DNA of 64,000 bases, from the NCBI GenBank assembly GCA_004295085.1, contig SHNF01000005.1, positions 124,001 through 188,000 on the forward strand. The letters are read 5' to 3'. Of this stretch, positions 55,904 to 64,000 are shown in pieces. The stretch's first letter is position 1. Each line of letters starts with the position of its first letter. The position numbers were made by a program, and so were the translations under genes. The notes under the pieces are model-generated. The model searched no databases. It saw only the letters and a list, made by a program, of their open reading frames with translations, and was not told where the DNA came from. The stretch comes from Planctomycetota bacterium (GTDB lineage: Bacteria; Planctomycetota; UBA1135).

Positions 55904-57892
55904 TCAGGTAGCCAGTTCCAGGGCCAGGGCTTCCAGGCGGCGCATCTCGTCGCGGTGGCGGACCGCGGCCTCGAAGTCCAGGTTGGCGGCGGCCTGCAGC
56001 ATGCTGCGGCGGGCGGCGGCCACGCGCGCTTCGATCGAGCGCGCGTCCAGCGGCTCGGGCGCCGGCGCCGCCGCCGCTTCCTGTCCGGCGAGAATGCCGG
56101 CCAGGGACGCCATGACCTTCTTGCGCACGCTGCGCGGCGTGATGCCGTGCGCCTGGTTGTAGGCGGCCTGGACGCTGCGCCGGCGCGCAGCCTCGGCGAT
56201 GGTCTGGCGGATCGACTCGGTCTCCCGGTCGGCGTACAGGACCACGCGGCCGCGCTCGTTGCGGGCGGCGCGGCCGCACACCTGGATCAGGGACGTGGTG
56301 CTGCGCAGGAAGCCCTCGCGGTCGGCGTCCAGCACCAGGACCAGCGCGACCTCGGGCAGGTCCAGGCCCTCGCGCAGCAGGTTGATGCCGACCAGGACGT
56401 CGAACACGCCCAGGCGCAGGTCGCGCAGCAGCTCGCTGCGCTCGATGGTCTCGATGTCGGCGTGCAGGTAGCGGGCGCGCAGGCCGTTCTCCTGCAGGAA
56501 CTCGGTCAGGTCCTCGGCGCTGCGCTTGGTCAAGGTGGTGACCAGCGCGCGCCCGCCGGCGGCGATGGCCTCGCGGCACTGGCGCAGAGCGTCCTCCACC
56601 TGGCTGCGGGCCGGGCGCATCTCGATGGCCGGGTCGAGCAGTCCCGTGGGCCGCACCAGCAGCTCGACGATGCGGTCCCGGCTGAGCGCGCGCTCGCGCG
56701 GCCCCGGGGTGGCGCTGACGTACAGCACGCGCCCCACCAGGGCTTCGAACTCCTGCTCCGACAGCGGTCGGTTGTCCAGGGCCGAGGGCAGCCGGAAACC
56801 GTAGTCCACCAGCGTCTGCTTGCGGTTGCGGTCTCCGACCAGCATGCCGTAGACCTGCGGCAGCGTGATGTGGGACTCGTCCAGCACGCACAGGAAGTCG
56901 CGCGGGAAGTAGTGGAGCAAGGTGAAGGGCGGCTGGCCGGGCGCGCGGCCCTCCAGGTGGCGGCTGTAGTTCTCGATGCCGGAGCAGAAGCCCAGCTCCT
57001 CGAGATCCTCCAGGTCGGCGAGCACGCGGCGCTCCAGCCGCTCCGCTTCCAGGAGCTTGCCGCCGCGGCGCAGCTGCGCCAGGCGCTGTCCCAGCTCCTC
57101 CCGGATCGCGGCCATGGCCCGCGCCAGCTTCTCCTCCGGCTGCACATAGTGGCCGACCGGGTAAATGGTGGCGGCGCGCAGCTCGTCGTGGACCTCGCCG
57201 GTGAGCGGGTCGCAGCGCAGGATGGCGTCCACGCGCTCGCCGTCCAGCTCGATGCGCAGCATGCGATCCTGCTCGTAGATGGGCCACACCTCCACCGCGG
57301 GCCCGCGCAGGCGGAAGGCGCCCGGGCGGAAGTCCACTTCGCCGCGCACGTGCTGGGTGCGCACCAGGCCGCGCACCAGGTCCTCGCGCCGCACGCGCGC
57401 GCCGGCGGCGAGGCTCAGCGCCAGGTTGGCGTAGGTGGCGGGGTCGCCCAGTCCGTAGATGCAGGAGACCGAGGCCACCACGATCACGTCGCGGCGCGCG
57501 ATCAGGCTGGCGGTGGCGGCGTTGCGCAGGCGGTCGATGTGCTCGTTGCGGCGCGCGTCCTTCTCGATGTAGGTGTCCGTCGATGGGATGTAGGCCTCGG
57601 GCTGGTAGTAGTCGAAGTAGGACACGAAGTACTCGACCGCGTTGTGCGGGAACAGCTCGCGGAACTCGGCGTAGAGCTGGCTCGCCAGGGTCTTGTTCGG
57701 CGCCAGGACCAGGGCCGGCACCTGCAGGCGCTGGATGAGCTGGGCCAGGGTGTAGGTCTTGCCGGAGCCGGTGACGCCCAGCAGCACCTGGCGGGCCACC
57801 CCGCGGGCGAAGCCATCGCTCAGCGCGGCGATGGCCCCGGGCTGGTCGCCCCTGGGCGTGAATTCGCTGACCAGGCGGAAGCTCGTGCTCAT
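55904..57892 (-). CDS. uvrB: excinuclease ABC subunit B
   Basis: Damage-verification helicase of nucleotide excision repair. Walker A is GVTGSGKTYT near residues 36-45. The beta-hairpin region YFDYYQPEAYIPSTDTYIE with RRNEHIDRLR lies near residues 85-115. Helicase motifs II-VI follow (CVLDESHITLPQ, INLLREGLDLPE, QVCGRAARNERG). A C-terminal UVR domain ends at residue 662. The start ATG 57890-57892 matches the family N-terminus (FRLVSEFTPRGDQP); longer frames run antisense through the zinc-ribbon gene. Divergent from that gene, with 30 bases between the starts. Confidence 0.96.
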   Translation of the reverse strand: MSTSFRLVSEFTPRGDQPGAIAALSDGFARGVARQVLLGVTGSGKTYTLAQLIQRLQVPALVLAPNKTLASQLYAEFRELFPHNAVEYFVSYFDYYQPEAYIPSTDTYIEKDARRNEHIDRLRNAATASLIARRDVIVVASVSCIYGLGDPATYANLALSLAAGARVRREDLVRGLVRTQHVRGEVDFRPGAFRLRGPAVEVWPIYEQDRMLRIELDGERVDAILRCDPLTGEVHDELRAATIYPVGHYVQPEEKLARAMAAIREELGQRLAQLRRGGKLLEAERLERRVLADLEDLEELGFCSGIENYSRHLEGRAPGQPPFTLLHYFPRDFLCVLDESHITLPQVYGMLVGDRNRKQTLVDYGFRLPSALDNRPLSEQEFEALVGRVLYVSATPGPRERALSRDRIVELLVRPTGLLDPAIEMRPARSQVEDALRQCREAIAAGGRALVTTLTKRSAEDLTEFLQENGLRARYLHADIETIERSELLRDLRLGVFDVLVGINLLREGLDLPEVALVLVLDADREGFLRSTTSLIQVCGRAARNERGRVVLYADRETESIRQTIAEAARRRSVQAAYNQAHGITPRSVRKKVMASLAGILAGQEAAAAPAPEPLDARSIEARVAAARRSMLQAAANLDFEAAVRHRDEMRRLEALALELAT

Positions 57893-57922
57893 CGGAGGAA
57901 ACCGGGGTGCCTGCAGGGGACT

Positions 57923-59230
57923 ATGCTGAGACGACCCGGCATGCCTGCCATGGCGACCACGCGCTGCCCCCACTGCCAGACCACTTATAAGCTGCCGCCG
58001 GAGCGCCTGCAGCAGGAGCTGCGCTGCCCCAAGTGCGGTCATTCCTTCACGGCGGCGCCTCTGCCCACCGGCCCGGCGCGCCTGGCCGGCCACGAGAAGT
58101 CGGCGACCGCCATGGCGCGGCGCAAGACCAAGGGACCCTGGCTGGCGCTCGGAATCCTGGTTGGACTGGCGGTGGTGAGCTACGGCCTGGTCCAGATGAT
58201 GCCCGAGCGGGGGTCGGCCCCGCCTGCCAGCCCGCAGGCGCAGGCGCCGCCGCCTGCGGCGGCCCCCTCCCCCCGGCCGGCCGACCCCCTGCAGCACCCG
58301 GCGATGCAGCGGCTGCAGCTGCTGCGCGGCGCCATCCGCAACTACAACTCGGCTTCCATCAGCCAGCAGCTCGACGCCGCGGCCTGGTACCAGGACTCCG
58401 GCCTGCAGCCGCGCTGGACCGCCCTCGCCAGCGACCAGCGGGCGCAGTACCGCACGGACCTCGCGCGCCGGGTCAGCGAGGACCCGGTCTGCCGCGAGCT
58501 GGCCGAGAACGAACCGACTTCGGCCGCCGAGGGCAACGACGCCGCCGGGCGGCTGCAGTTGCTCGTGCGCAGCGCGGCCGTCCCCAAGCGGCTGTGGCGC
58601 GTCAGCTTCGTCGCCGACGGCGACGGCTGGCTGGTGGCCGCCATCGAGAGCGCGCAAGAGGAGGCGGCGGCGCCGGCCGAGGCGGCGGCCGAGCCGACCG
58701 CGGAACAGAAGTTCGCCGCCGAGCACTTCGTGGTGCTCGACGACGAGGAGGAAGGGGTCCAGGATGAAGACGGCGAGGCGCGCATCTTCAAGGGCAGCAT
58801 CCACAAGGTGGAGCCGGTCGCCGGCACCACGCCGCAGCGCGAGAAGGAGATCGAGGATCTGATCACGCGCGCGTTGTCCGACGCCGGTCGTCCGGCGATC
58901 CTGGCGCGCGAAGAGCTGGCCAGGATCGGAGAGCCGGCGGTCCCCCTGCTGCTGAACCGCCTGGTGGACCTGCCCCTCAGCGACGACCCGGCGCGCCTGG
59001 AACAGATCGCCAACGTGGACTCCCTGCTGCAGCACGTCACCTGGCGCCAGTCGGGCTTTCCGCTGCCCAGCAGGACCAACATCGAGGACCCGGTCAAGCT
59101 GGCGGAGCGCCGCCGGCTCACCCTCCAGGGCTGGTTCGGCTGGTGGGATTTCTACGCAGGCCACTGGGACGTGTGGAGGAAGAAGGCCGGCATGCCCGAG
59201 CCGGAGCCGGAGAGACGCCGCCGGCCTTGA
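57923..59230 (+). CDS. MJ0042-type zinc-ribbon, single-span protein
   Basis: 435 aa. Residues 11-41 form an MJ0042-type zinc ribbon (TRCPHCQTTYKLPPERL, then LRCPKCGHSF). A membrane span lies near residues 74-95 (WLALGILVGLAVVSYGLVQM), then an Ala/Pro/Gln-rich linker and a folded C-terminal half (about 130-420) with an acidic stretch (LDDEEEGVQDEDGE). The C-terminus is basic and Pro/Glu-rich. ATG 57923 has AGGGG four bases upstream; ATGs at 57941 and 57950 would drop six or nine residues. The next gene has the same plan, suggesting a paralogous pair. Function unknown. Confidence 0.8.
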   Translation: MLRRPGMPAMATTRCPHCQTTYKLPPERLQQELRCPKCGHSFTAAPLPTGPARLAGHEKSATAMARRKTKGPWLALGILVGLAVVSYGLVQMMPERGSAPPASPQAQAPPPAAAPSPRPADPLQHPAMQRLQLLRGAIRNYNSASISQQLDAAAWYQDSGLQPRWTALASDQRAQYRTDLARRVSEDPVCRELAENEPTSAAEGNDAAGRLQLLVRSAAVPKRLWRVSFVADGDGWLVAAIESAQEEAAAPAEAAAEPTAEQKFAAEHFVVLDDEEEGVQDEDGEARIFKGSIHKVEPVAGTTPQREKEIEDLITRALSDAGRPAILAREELARIGEPAVPLLLNRLVDLPLSDDPARLEQIANVDSLLQHVTWRQSGFPLPSRTNIEDPVKLAERRRLTLQGWFGWWDFYAGHWDVWRKKAGMPEPEPERRRRP

Positions 59231-59297
59231 TACCGGGGCCGTCCTGGCGCTCTAGAATGCCCGGATACCCACGGGGCCACTGTCCCCGGGAGACACC

Positions 59298-60875
59298 ATG
59301 ACGGAACGCATCGGTACCTGCACGTCGTGCGGCGCCCAGTACGGCAACATTCCGGACAGCCTCACGGCCACCAAGGTGAAGTGCCGCAAGTGCGGCGGCG
59401 TGGTCGAGATCCCGCCGCTGCCGGGCGCGGCTGCGGCCGCGCCTGCGGCCGCGCCTGCGGCCGCTTCCGCGCCGCCGCCGCCTCCGCCAGCGCCGAAGCC
59501 CGTCGTTCCTCCGGCCGCGCCGCCGCGGCCTGCGGCTCCGATCCAGAAGCCGGTGATTCCGCCCCAGCTGGCGGCTCCGCGCGCGGTCACGCCGCCTGCG
59601 CCGCCGTCACGACCGCCCGTGACCAAGCCCCCGGCTCCGCCAGCGCCGATGGCGCGGCCTGCAGCGGCATCCCTGCCCAAGGCGCCTTCGCCCCCCGGAA
59701 GAGCTGCGGAGATCCTGGCTGCCGCTCACGCCAAGCGCGAGCCGCAAGGGCCGGCCGAAGGCAGTCGCGCCGCTGCGATCCTGGCGGCGGCCCGCGCCAA
59801 GCGCAGCGCTGCGGCGGCGCCCGCATCCGCCACGGCGCCGGTTCCTGCCCCGGCCCGGCCGCACGTGGCCGCCGCGAGCCCGCCCCGGCCGCCGATGCCG
59901 CCGCCACGCCGCGGCCAACCGGCCTCGCGCCGCGACCGCCACCAGGACGAGCGCATGCACGCCGCGCCGCGGCGCAAGAGCAACAAGGGACTCATCCTGG
60001 CGCTTGGCTCGATCGTGGTGATCGGCACCGCCGCCGGCGCGATCTTGTGGCTGAAGGGAGTGCAGGACAAGCAGCGGGCCGCTCGCGCCGCCGAGGAGGC
60101 GGCAGCGGCCAAGGAGCTCGAGGAGAAGAAGGCGCAGCAGGAAGCAGCGGCGGCTGCGCCTGCAGCCGGCGACGCCGCGACCACACCGGCCTCGACACCC
60201 GCGGACGGTGGCGCAACGGCGCCGCAAGCGCCGGCGGACGCAGCGGCGCCCGCAGCCGGGCAGGCGGCGGCCGGCAACGCCGCCGCCGATCCCGGCCTGA
60301 CCTCCTGGTCGCCGCCGGAGCCGGGCGGCACCATCACCTACAGCGGGATCAAGGACCCGAACGTCCTGAACCTGGCCCTGGCGCCGCCGCTGAGCCAGTG
60401 GAGCGGCACCAGCGACGCGGAATGGACCCAGGTGCAGGAGAACGTGGCCTTGTTCGTCGAAGACCTGGGGGCCCGCTCGGACCGGGCCGGCAAGTGGCTG
60501 GTGGCGAACGGTCGCAGCGCTTATCCGGCGATCGTGAACGCCATGCTGCCGCTCGATTTCGCCGACCGAGCGCAAGCCCGCACCGCGCAGAGCCTGAACC
60601 ACCTGTTGTTCGACATCGGCACCGGGACGGGCTTCGGCTGGCGTTCCCTGGACCAGGTGGATCCTGCTTCCGAGGACTTCACCAAGGCGGTCCTCTTCAA
60701 CAAGCAGGTGACCTGCGTCTGGTACAACCAGTGGGTCGGCAAGTTTTCGGTGGACGACGCCCAGTGGGCTGGTTTCATCGCACGCGAGGGCGAGAAGAAC
60801 GCTCCGCCCGCCGCCGAGGAGAAGCCGAAGGAGAAGCCTGGCGAGAAGAGCGTGGACGACTTGATCGACGGCTGA
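59298..60875 (+). CDS. MJ0042-type zinc-ribbon, low-complexity and single-span protein
   Basis: 525 aa. Residues 6-38 are a zinc ribbon (GTCTSCGAQYGNIP, then VKCRKCGGVVEIP). A long Ala/Pro low-complexity region follows (about 42-215), including a duplicated helical module (GRAAEILAAAHAKR and SRAAAILAAARAKR). A single span is at about residues 232-253 (GLILALGSIVVIGTAAGAILW), then a short Lys/Glu/Ala coiled segment, Ala-rich linker and a C-terminal domain (about 345-500, rich in Trp) ending in a Lys/Glu/Pro tail. A GGGAG site precedes the ATG. Tandem with the 57923 gene, 67 bases away. Function unknown. Confidence 0.78.
   Translation: MTERIGTCTSCGAQYGNIPDSLTATKVKCRKCGGVVEIPPLPGAAAAAPAAAPAAASAPPPPPPAPKPVVPPAAPPRPAAPIQKPVIPPQLAAPRAVTPPAPPSRPPVTKPPAPPAPMARPAAASLPKAPSPPGRAAEILAAAHAKREPQGPAEGSRAAAILAAARAKRSAAAAPASATAPVPAPARPHVAAASPPRPPMPPPRRGQPASRRDRHQDERMHAAPRRKSNKGLILALGSIVVIGTAAGAILWLKGVQDKQRAARAAEEAAAAKELEEKKAQQEAAAAAPAAGDAATTPASTPADGGATAPQAPADAAAPAAGQAAAGNAAADPGLTSWSPPEPGGTITYSGIKDPNVLNLALAPPLSQWSGTSDAEWTQVQENVALFVEDLGARSDRAGKWLVANGRSAYPAIVNAMLPLDFADRAQARTAQSLNHLLFDIGTGTGFGWRSLDQVDPASEDFTKAVLFNKQVTCVWYNQWVGKFSVDDAQWAGFIAREGEKNAPPAAEEKPKEKPGEKSVDDLIDG
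59429..59464 (+). repeat. three tandem 12-base repeats inside the 59298 gene
   Basis: The unit GCCTGCGGCCGC occurs perfectly at 59441-59452 and 59453-59464 and with one mismatch at 59429-59440. It is in frame and encodes an Ala/Pro repeat of the low-complexity region. It is a coding microsatellite prone to slippage, not a mobile or CRISPR element. Confidence 0.8.
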
Positions 60876-60886
60876 GGCGGCGGCGC

Positions 60887-61132
60887 CTAGGCCGGGTGCG
60901 CGTCCGGCGCGTCGGACAGGTCCTCGACCTTCACGCCGCGTGCGCACAGGAACTGGATCGCCCGGTCGATCTCGGCGGCATCCCCCTCCAGCTCCAGCGC
61001 CAGCAGGGCGATCTCGTCGGTCACGCTGGCCCCGCGGATGTTGGGCACGACCTGGAACTGGTTGCCGAGCGTGTAGAGCAGCGGCTCCTTGATCTGATCC
61101 TGGGGGATGGTGCAGTAGATCTTGCGCTTCAT
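60887..61132 (-). CDS. NIL-domain protein
   Basis: 81 aa, entirely one NIL domain: KIYCTIPQDQIKEPLLYTLG, VPNIRGASVTDEIALLALEL and a final EIDRAIQFLCARGVKVEDL. NIL domains occur at the C-terminus of methionine ABC transporter ATPases and in free-standing proteins linked to methionine or sulfur metabolism. The ATG at 61130-61132 overlaps the stop of the upstream 61129 gene, so the two are coupled. No transporter gene is in the window, so its own role is open. Confidence 0.8.
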   Translation of the reverse strand: MKRKIYCTIPQDQIKEPLLYTLGNQFQVVPNIRGASVTDEIALLALELEGDAAEIDRAIQFLCARGVKVEDLSDAPDAHPA

Positions 61133-61626
61133 CGTTCCGAGGCGTGCGGCGCGCGCCTGCGCCGAAGACCGAGCCAGTATAGGCCGGCCGCCACAGCCCC
61201 CAGGGCCAGCAGCCACATCCACAGCGGCGAGGCCGGCACCACGCCGACGCCGCCCCAGCGCTCGTACAGCGCCGGCTCCCGCAGCGGATCCCAGCCCCCG
61301 GCGCCGGCCAGGGGAGCGCCCGGCCAGAACGGCCACAACCACGCCGCCGGCACGACACCGAGCGCCGGTCCCCAGCGCGGCACCAGGAACAGCGCCAGCC
61401 AGATCATGCTGGTCCAGGCCGGCGCAACGCCGTGGCGGCGCGCGGCGGCGAACACCGCCGCGGCGGCCAGCGCCACGGCGCCGCCACGCGCCGCGAACTC
61501 CAGGTCTCCCGCCAGGAAGCCGGCGGCGCCAGCGCCGGCCAGCAGCAAGGGCAGGCCGGCGCGCGGCGGCAAGGATCCGCAGAGCGGGCCGAAGGCTATG
61601 AGGAGCAGCGCCGGGCCGGTGCTCAT
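61129..61626 (-). CDS. small polytopic membrane protein of unknown function
   Basis: 165 aa with about five hydrophobic segments rich in Ala/Leu/Gly/Trp, and a C-terminal basic tail (GLRRRRAPHASER). The second and third segments and WDPLREPALYERWGG near residue 110 have no match I can name. Translationally coupled to the NIL-domain gene. The start lies 41 bases from the tRNA-Cys gene on the other strand. The coding assignment rests on length, the overlap and membrane pattern; moderate certainty. Confidence 0.55.
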   Translation of the reverse strand: MSTGPALLLIAFGPLCGSLPPRAGLPLLLAGAGAAGFLAGDLEFAARGGAVALAAAAVFAAARRHGVAPAWTSMIWLALFLVPRWGPALGVVPAAWLWPFWPGAPLAGAGGWDPLREPALYERWGGVGVVPASPLWMWLLALGAVAAGLYWLGLRRRRAPHASER

Positions 61627-61667
61627 CCTGGACAGGTCAGCAGTGTCCGCCTAGACTGCCGCGTCGG

Positions 61668-61741
61668 GCCGGCATAGCCAAGTGGTAAGGCAAGGGATTG
61701 CAAATCCTTCATCCCCAGTTCAAATCTGGGTGCCGGCTCCA
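61668..61741 (+). tRNA. tRNA-Cys (anticodon GCA)
   Basis: Full cloverleaf of 74 nt including encoded CCA. Acceptor GCCGGCA (61668-61674) pairs with TGCCGGC (61731-61737). D stem GCC/GGC, anticodon stem AGGGA/TCCTT with one G-U pair, anticodon GCA at 61700-61702, and T stem CCCAG/CTGGG with loop TTCAAAT. The discriminator is T (61738), the U73 required for cysteine identity. The anticodon loop has A36-A37-A38. The 3' end overlaps, on the opposite strand, the last 22 bases of the DUF423-like gene. Confidence 0.95.
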
Positions 61742-62148
61742 CGGCGGCCGGAGCGGCTGGAGGCCGCGGCAGCGCTGGCGGCGAGCAGCAGCCAGCTCAG
61801 GATGTGCAGGCTGCCGCCGTAGGGCGCGGCCGCCACCACGGCCGCGGCGCCCGTCAACTCGCGCAGGTACAGGCTGCCGCTGAACAGCAGCGCCGCCAGC
61901 AGGAAGCCGGCAGCCGCAAGCTGCGCCAGCAGCCGCGCCGCGCGCGCCGCTCCCGCGGCCAGCCACAGGCCGCTGGCGATCAGCCCGAGGGCGCACAGGT
62001 ACTGCTGGTCCAGGGCACGCGCGATGGCGTCGGCGCGCTCCGGGGGCAGGCTCTTCGACAAGCCGTGGGCGTGCCAGGCGTCCATGGCCACGCCGGCCGC
62101 GAGCAACGCCGCCCCGACGGCGAACCAAGCGCGCGCCCCCTTCTCCAT
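61720..62148 (-). CDS. DUF423-like (YwdK/YgdD type) membrane protein
   Basis: 142 aa from ATG 62146-62148. The opening MEKGARAWFAVGAALLAAGV, then DAWHAHGL, LCALGLIASGLWLA, LLFSGSLYL and APYGGSLHILSWLLLAASA fit the DUF423 pattern (short protein of four helices, HGL after helix one, FSGSLY, and a Gly-rich region before the last helix). The C-terminal seven residues and stop are encoded antisense to the 3' end of tRNA-Cys. A start 16 codons earlier (62196) would overlap the 62182 tRNA. Function of the family is unknown. Confidence 0.75.
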   Translation of the reverse strand: MEKGARAWFAVGAALLAAGVAMDAWHAHGLSKSLPPERADAIARALDQQYLCALGLIASGLWLAAGAARAARLLAQLAAAGFLLAALLFSGSLYLRELTGAAAVVAAAPYGGSLHILSWLLLAASAAAASSRSGRRGAGTQI

Positions 62149-62181
62149 CGGCGCTGTCCAGATTACCGTGACGCCCGTCTC

Positions 62182-62255
62182 GGGGGAGTAGCCCAACCGG
62201 CAGAGGCAGGGGACTTAAAATCCCCCCAGTGCGGGTTCGAATCCCGCCTCCCCTA
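62182..62255 (+). tRNA. short-variable-loop tRNA with leucine anticodon UAA
   Basis: Cloverleaf of 74 nt without CCA. Acceptor GGGGGAG (62182-62188) pairs with CTCCCCT (62248-62254), with one G-U. D arm GCC/GGC with a nine-to-ten-base loop. Anticodon stem GGGGA/TCCCC, loop CTTAAAA with anticodon TAA at 62216-62218. T arm GCGGG/CCCGC with loop TTCGAAT. Between anticodon and T stems are only five bases (CCAGT), class I, whereas bacterial tRNA-Leu normally has a long variable arm. Discriminator A; CC then G follow, so CCA is not encoded. Confidence 0.85.
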
Positions 62256-62351
62256 CCGGCCCGCCCGAAGGCCAAGCTCCGCGCTTGCGCCTTGTGCAAG
62301 GCCTGTGCCGGGGCCAGAATTAACCACTTGTCGACCCCCGGCGAGAAACCC

Positions 62352-63674
<1,323 letters not shown>

Positions 63675-63683
63675 GGCTGGGCG

Positions 63684-64000
63684 CTACCGGGCCGGCATCT
63701 CGGGCACGACGACGTCGGCGCGCCGCTGCGGCGGCGTCACCTGCAGCGTTTCGATCTTGCCGTCGCGATACACGCATTCCACCTGCGTGCGCCCCGGCGC
63801 GTGCAGGCGGAACGAGACGTCCCAATCCGCCGGCCACGCCGGCAGCACGCGGATCTCGTCGCCGTGGCACTGCAGCAGCATGAGCTGCAGCGTGAGCATC
63901 AAGTTGGCGCCATGGCACTGGTCCGGGCACCAGTCGAAATTGGGCCCCCACAGCGCCGGAAAACGCATGGCCGGGTGCGAGTTCCCGGCCTTGGCCAGCA
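63684..64000 (-). CDS. C-terminal end of a probable glycoside hydrolase (gene runs off the window)
   Basis: The frame is open from the right edge of the window to a TAG at 63684, about 105 codons. The visible end reads NSHPAMRFPALWGPNFDWCP, then HGANLMLTLQLMLLQCHGD, LPAWPADWDVSFRLHAPG and VTPPQRRADVVV. This matches the C-terminal region of DUF5703/GH95-like glycoside hydrolases, where the WDV and LHAPG motifs form the terminal beta domain. The N-terminal and catalytic parts are outside. Its stop lies 9 bases from that of citrate synthase, convergent. Substrate unknown. Confidence 0.7.
   Translation of the reverse strand, partial: LAKAGNSHPAMRFPALWGPNFDWCPDQCHGANLMLTLQLMLLQCHGDEIRVLPAWPADWDVSFRLHAPGRTQVECVYRDGKIETLQVTPPQRRADVVVPEMPAR

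Noticed and set aside
59429..59464. CRISPR-like repeat array
   Set aside because: Direct 12-base repeats without spacers, inside a coding region; a codon-level Ala/Pro repeat explains them.
62149..62196. Upstream start for the DUF423-like gene at 62196
   Set aside because: It would read into the 62182 tRNA on the other strand; ATG 62146-62148 agrees with the family start.

Overview
This is a GC-rich, gene-dense bacterial chromosome segment with almost no intergenic space. Third codon positions are overwhelmingly G or C, which opens long meaningless antisense frames in nearly every gene. The organism is diderm: it has waaA/kdtA for Kdo transfer to lipid A, lspA, secA, yajC, a Tat component and a type II secretion/pseudopilus cluster. 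Several single-span zinc-ribbon proteins (two with an MJ0042-like finger), the traR/dksA-lspA pair and the LDH-like malate dehydrogenase beside a short isocitrate dehydrogenase make a Planctomycetota-like organism my best guess. Myxococcota or another GC-rich diderm phylum is not excluded. I see no insertion sequence, prophage, CRISPR array or plasmid gene, and the content is mainly housekeeping.

Layout. 1-5576 (+): the tail of an unknown gene, then gspE-F-G-H-I-J, mostly overlapping. 5573-9695 (-): rhomboid protease, a large exported protein of unknown function, serS. 9729-10586 (+): folD. 10746-19118 (-): read from sucC, a tight run of sucC-sucD-mnmD-tatA-mobA-polyprenyl synthase-resB-ccsA. 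19338-20378 (+): unknown anchored protein. 20375-28431 (-): read from mnmA, a two-MIDAS vWA membrane protein, a zinc-ribbon/coiled-coil/HEAT protein, icd, mdh, pyk and a displaced rpmH (bL34). 28502-29442 (+): yajC and yraN. 29455-43229 (-): dksA-like, lspA, pyrD, secA, waaA, metK, ahcY, a lone pseudopilin, miaB, ribD and an exported protein with an HESGH motif. 43325-44266 (+): a Xer recombinase. 44267-52143 (-): penicillin-acylase-like enzyme, uvrC, and a two-gene unit with a large M64 metallopeptidase/vWA fusion. 52193-55848: small stress-type genes (CBS, SRPBCC, ferritin-like, VOC, MgtC). 55904-57892 (-): uvrB. 57923-60875 (+): two tandem zinc-ribbon membrane proteins. 60887-62255: NIL-domain protein, small membrane proteins, tRNA-Cys and an unusual short tRNA with a UAA anticodon. 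62352-63674 (+): citrate synthase. 63684-64000 (-): C-terminal end of a probable glycoside hydrolase running off the window.

Themes. The TCA cycle is well represented (citrate synthase, icd, sucCD, mdh) next to pyruvate kinase. Wobble and anticodon-loop tRNA modification recurs (mnmA, mnmD, miaB), and methyl-cycle genes metK and ahcY are adjacent. Cytochrome c maturation uses ResB/CcsA (system II). The least ordinary observations are the M64-vWA fusion with its small partner, a TatA-like protein with a lipoprotein signal in front, a class I (short variable loop) tRNA with a leucine anticodon, and the zinc-ribbon single-span proteins. No gap longer than about 220 bases lacks a gene or RNA.
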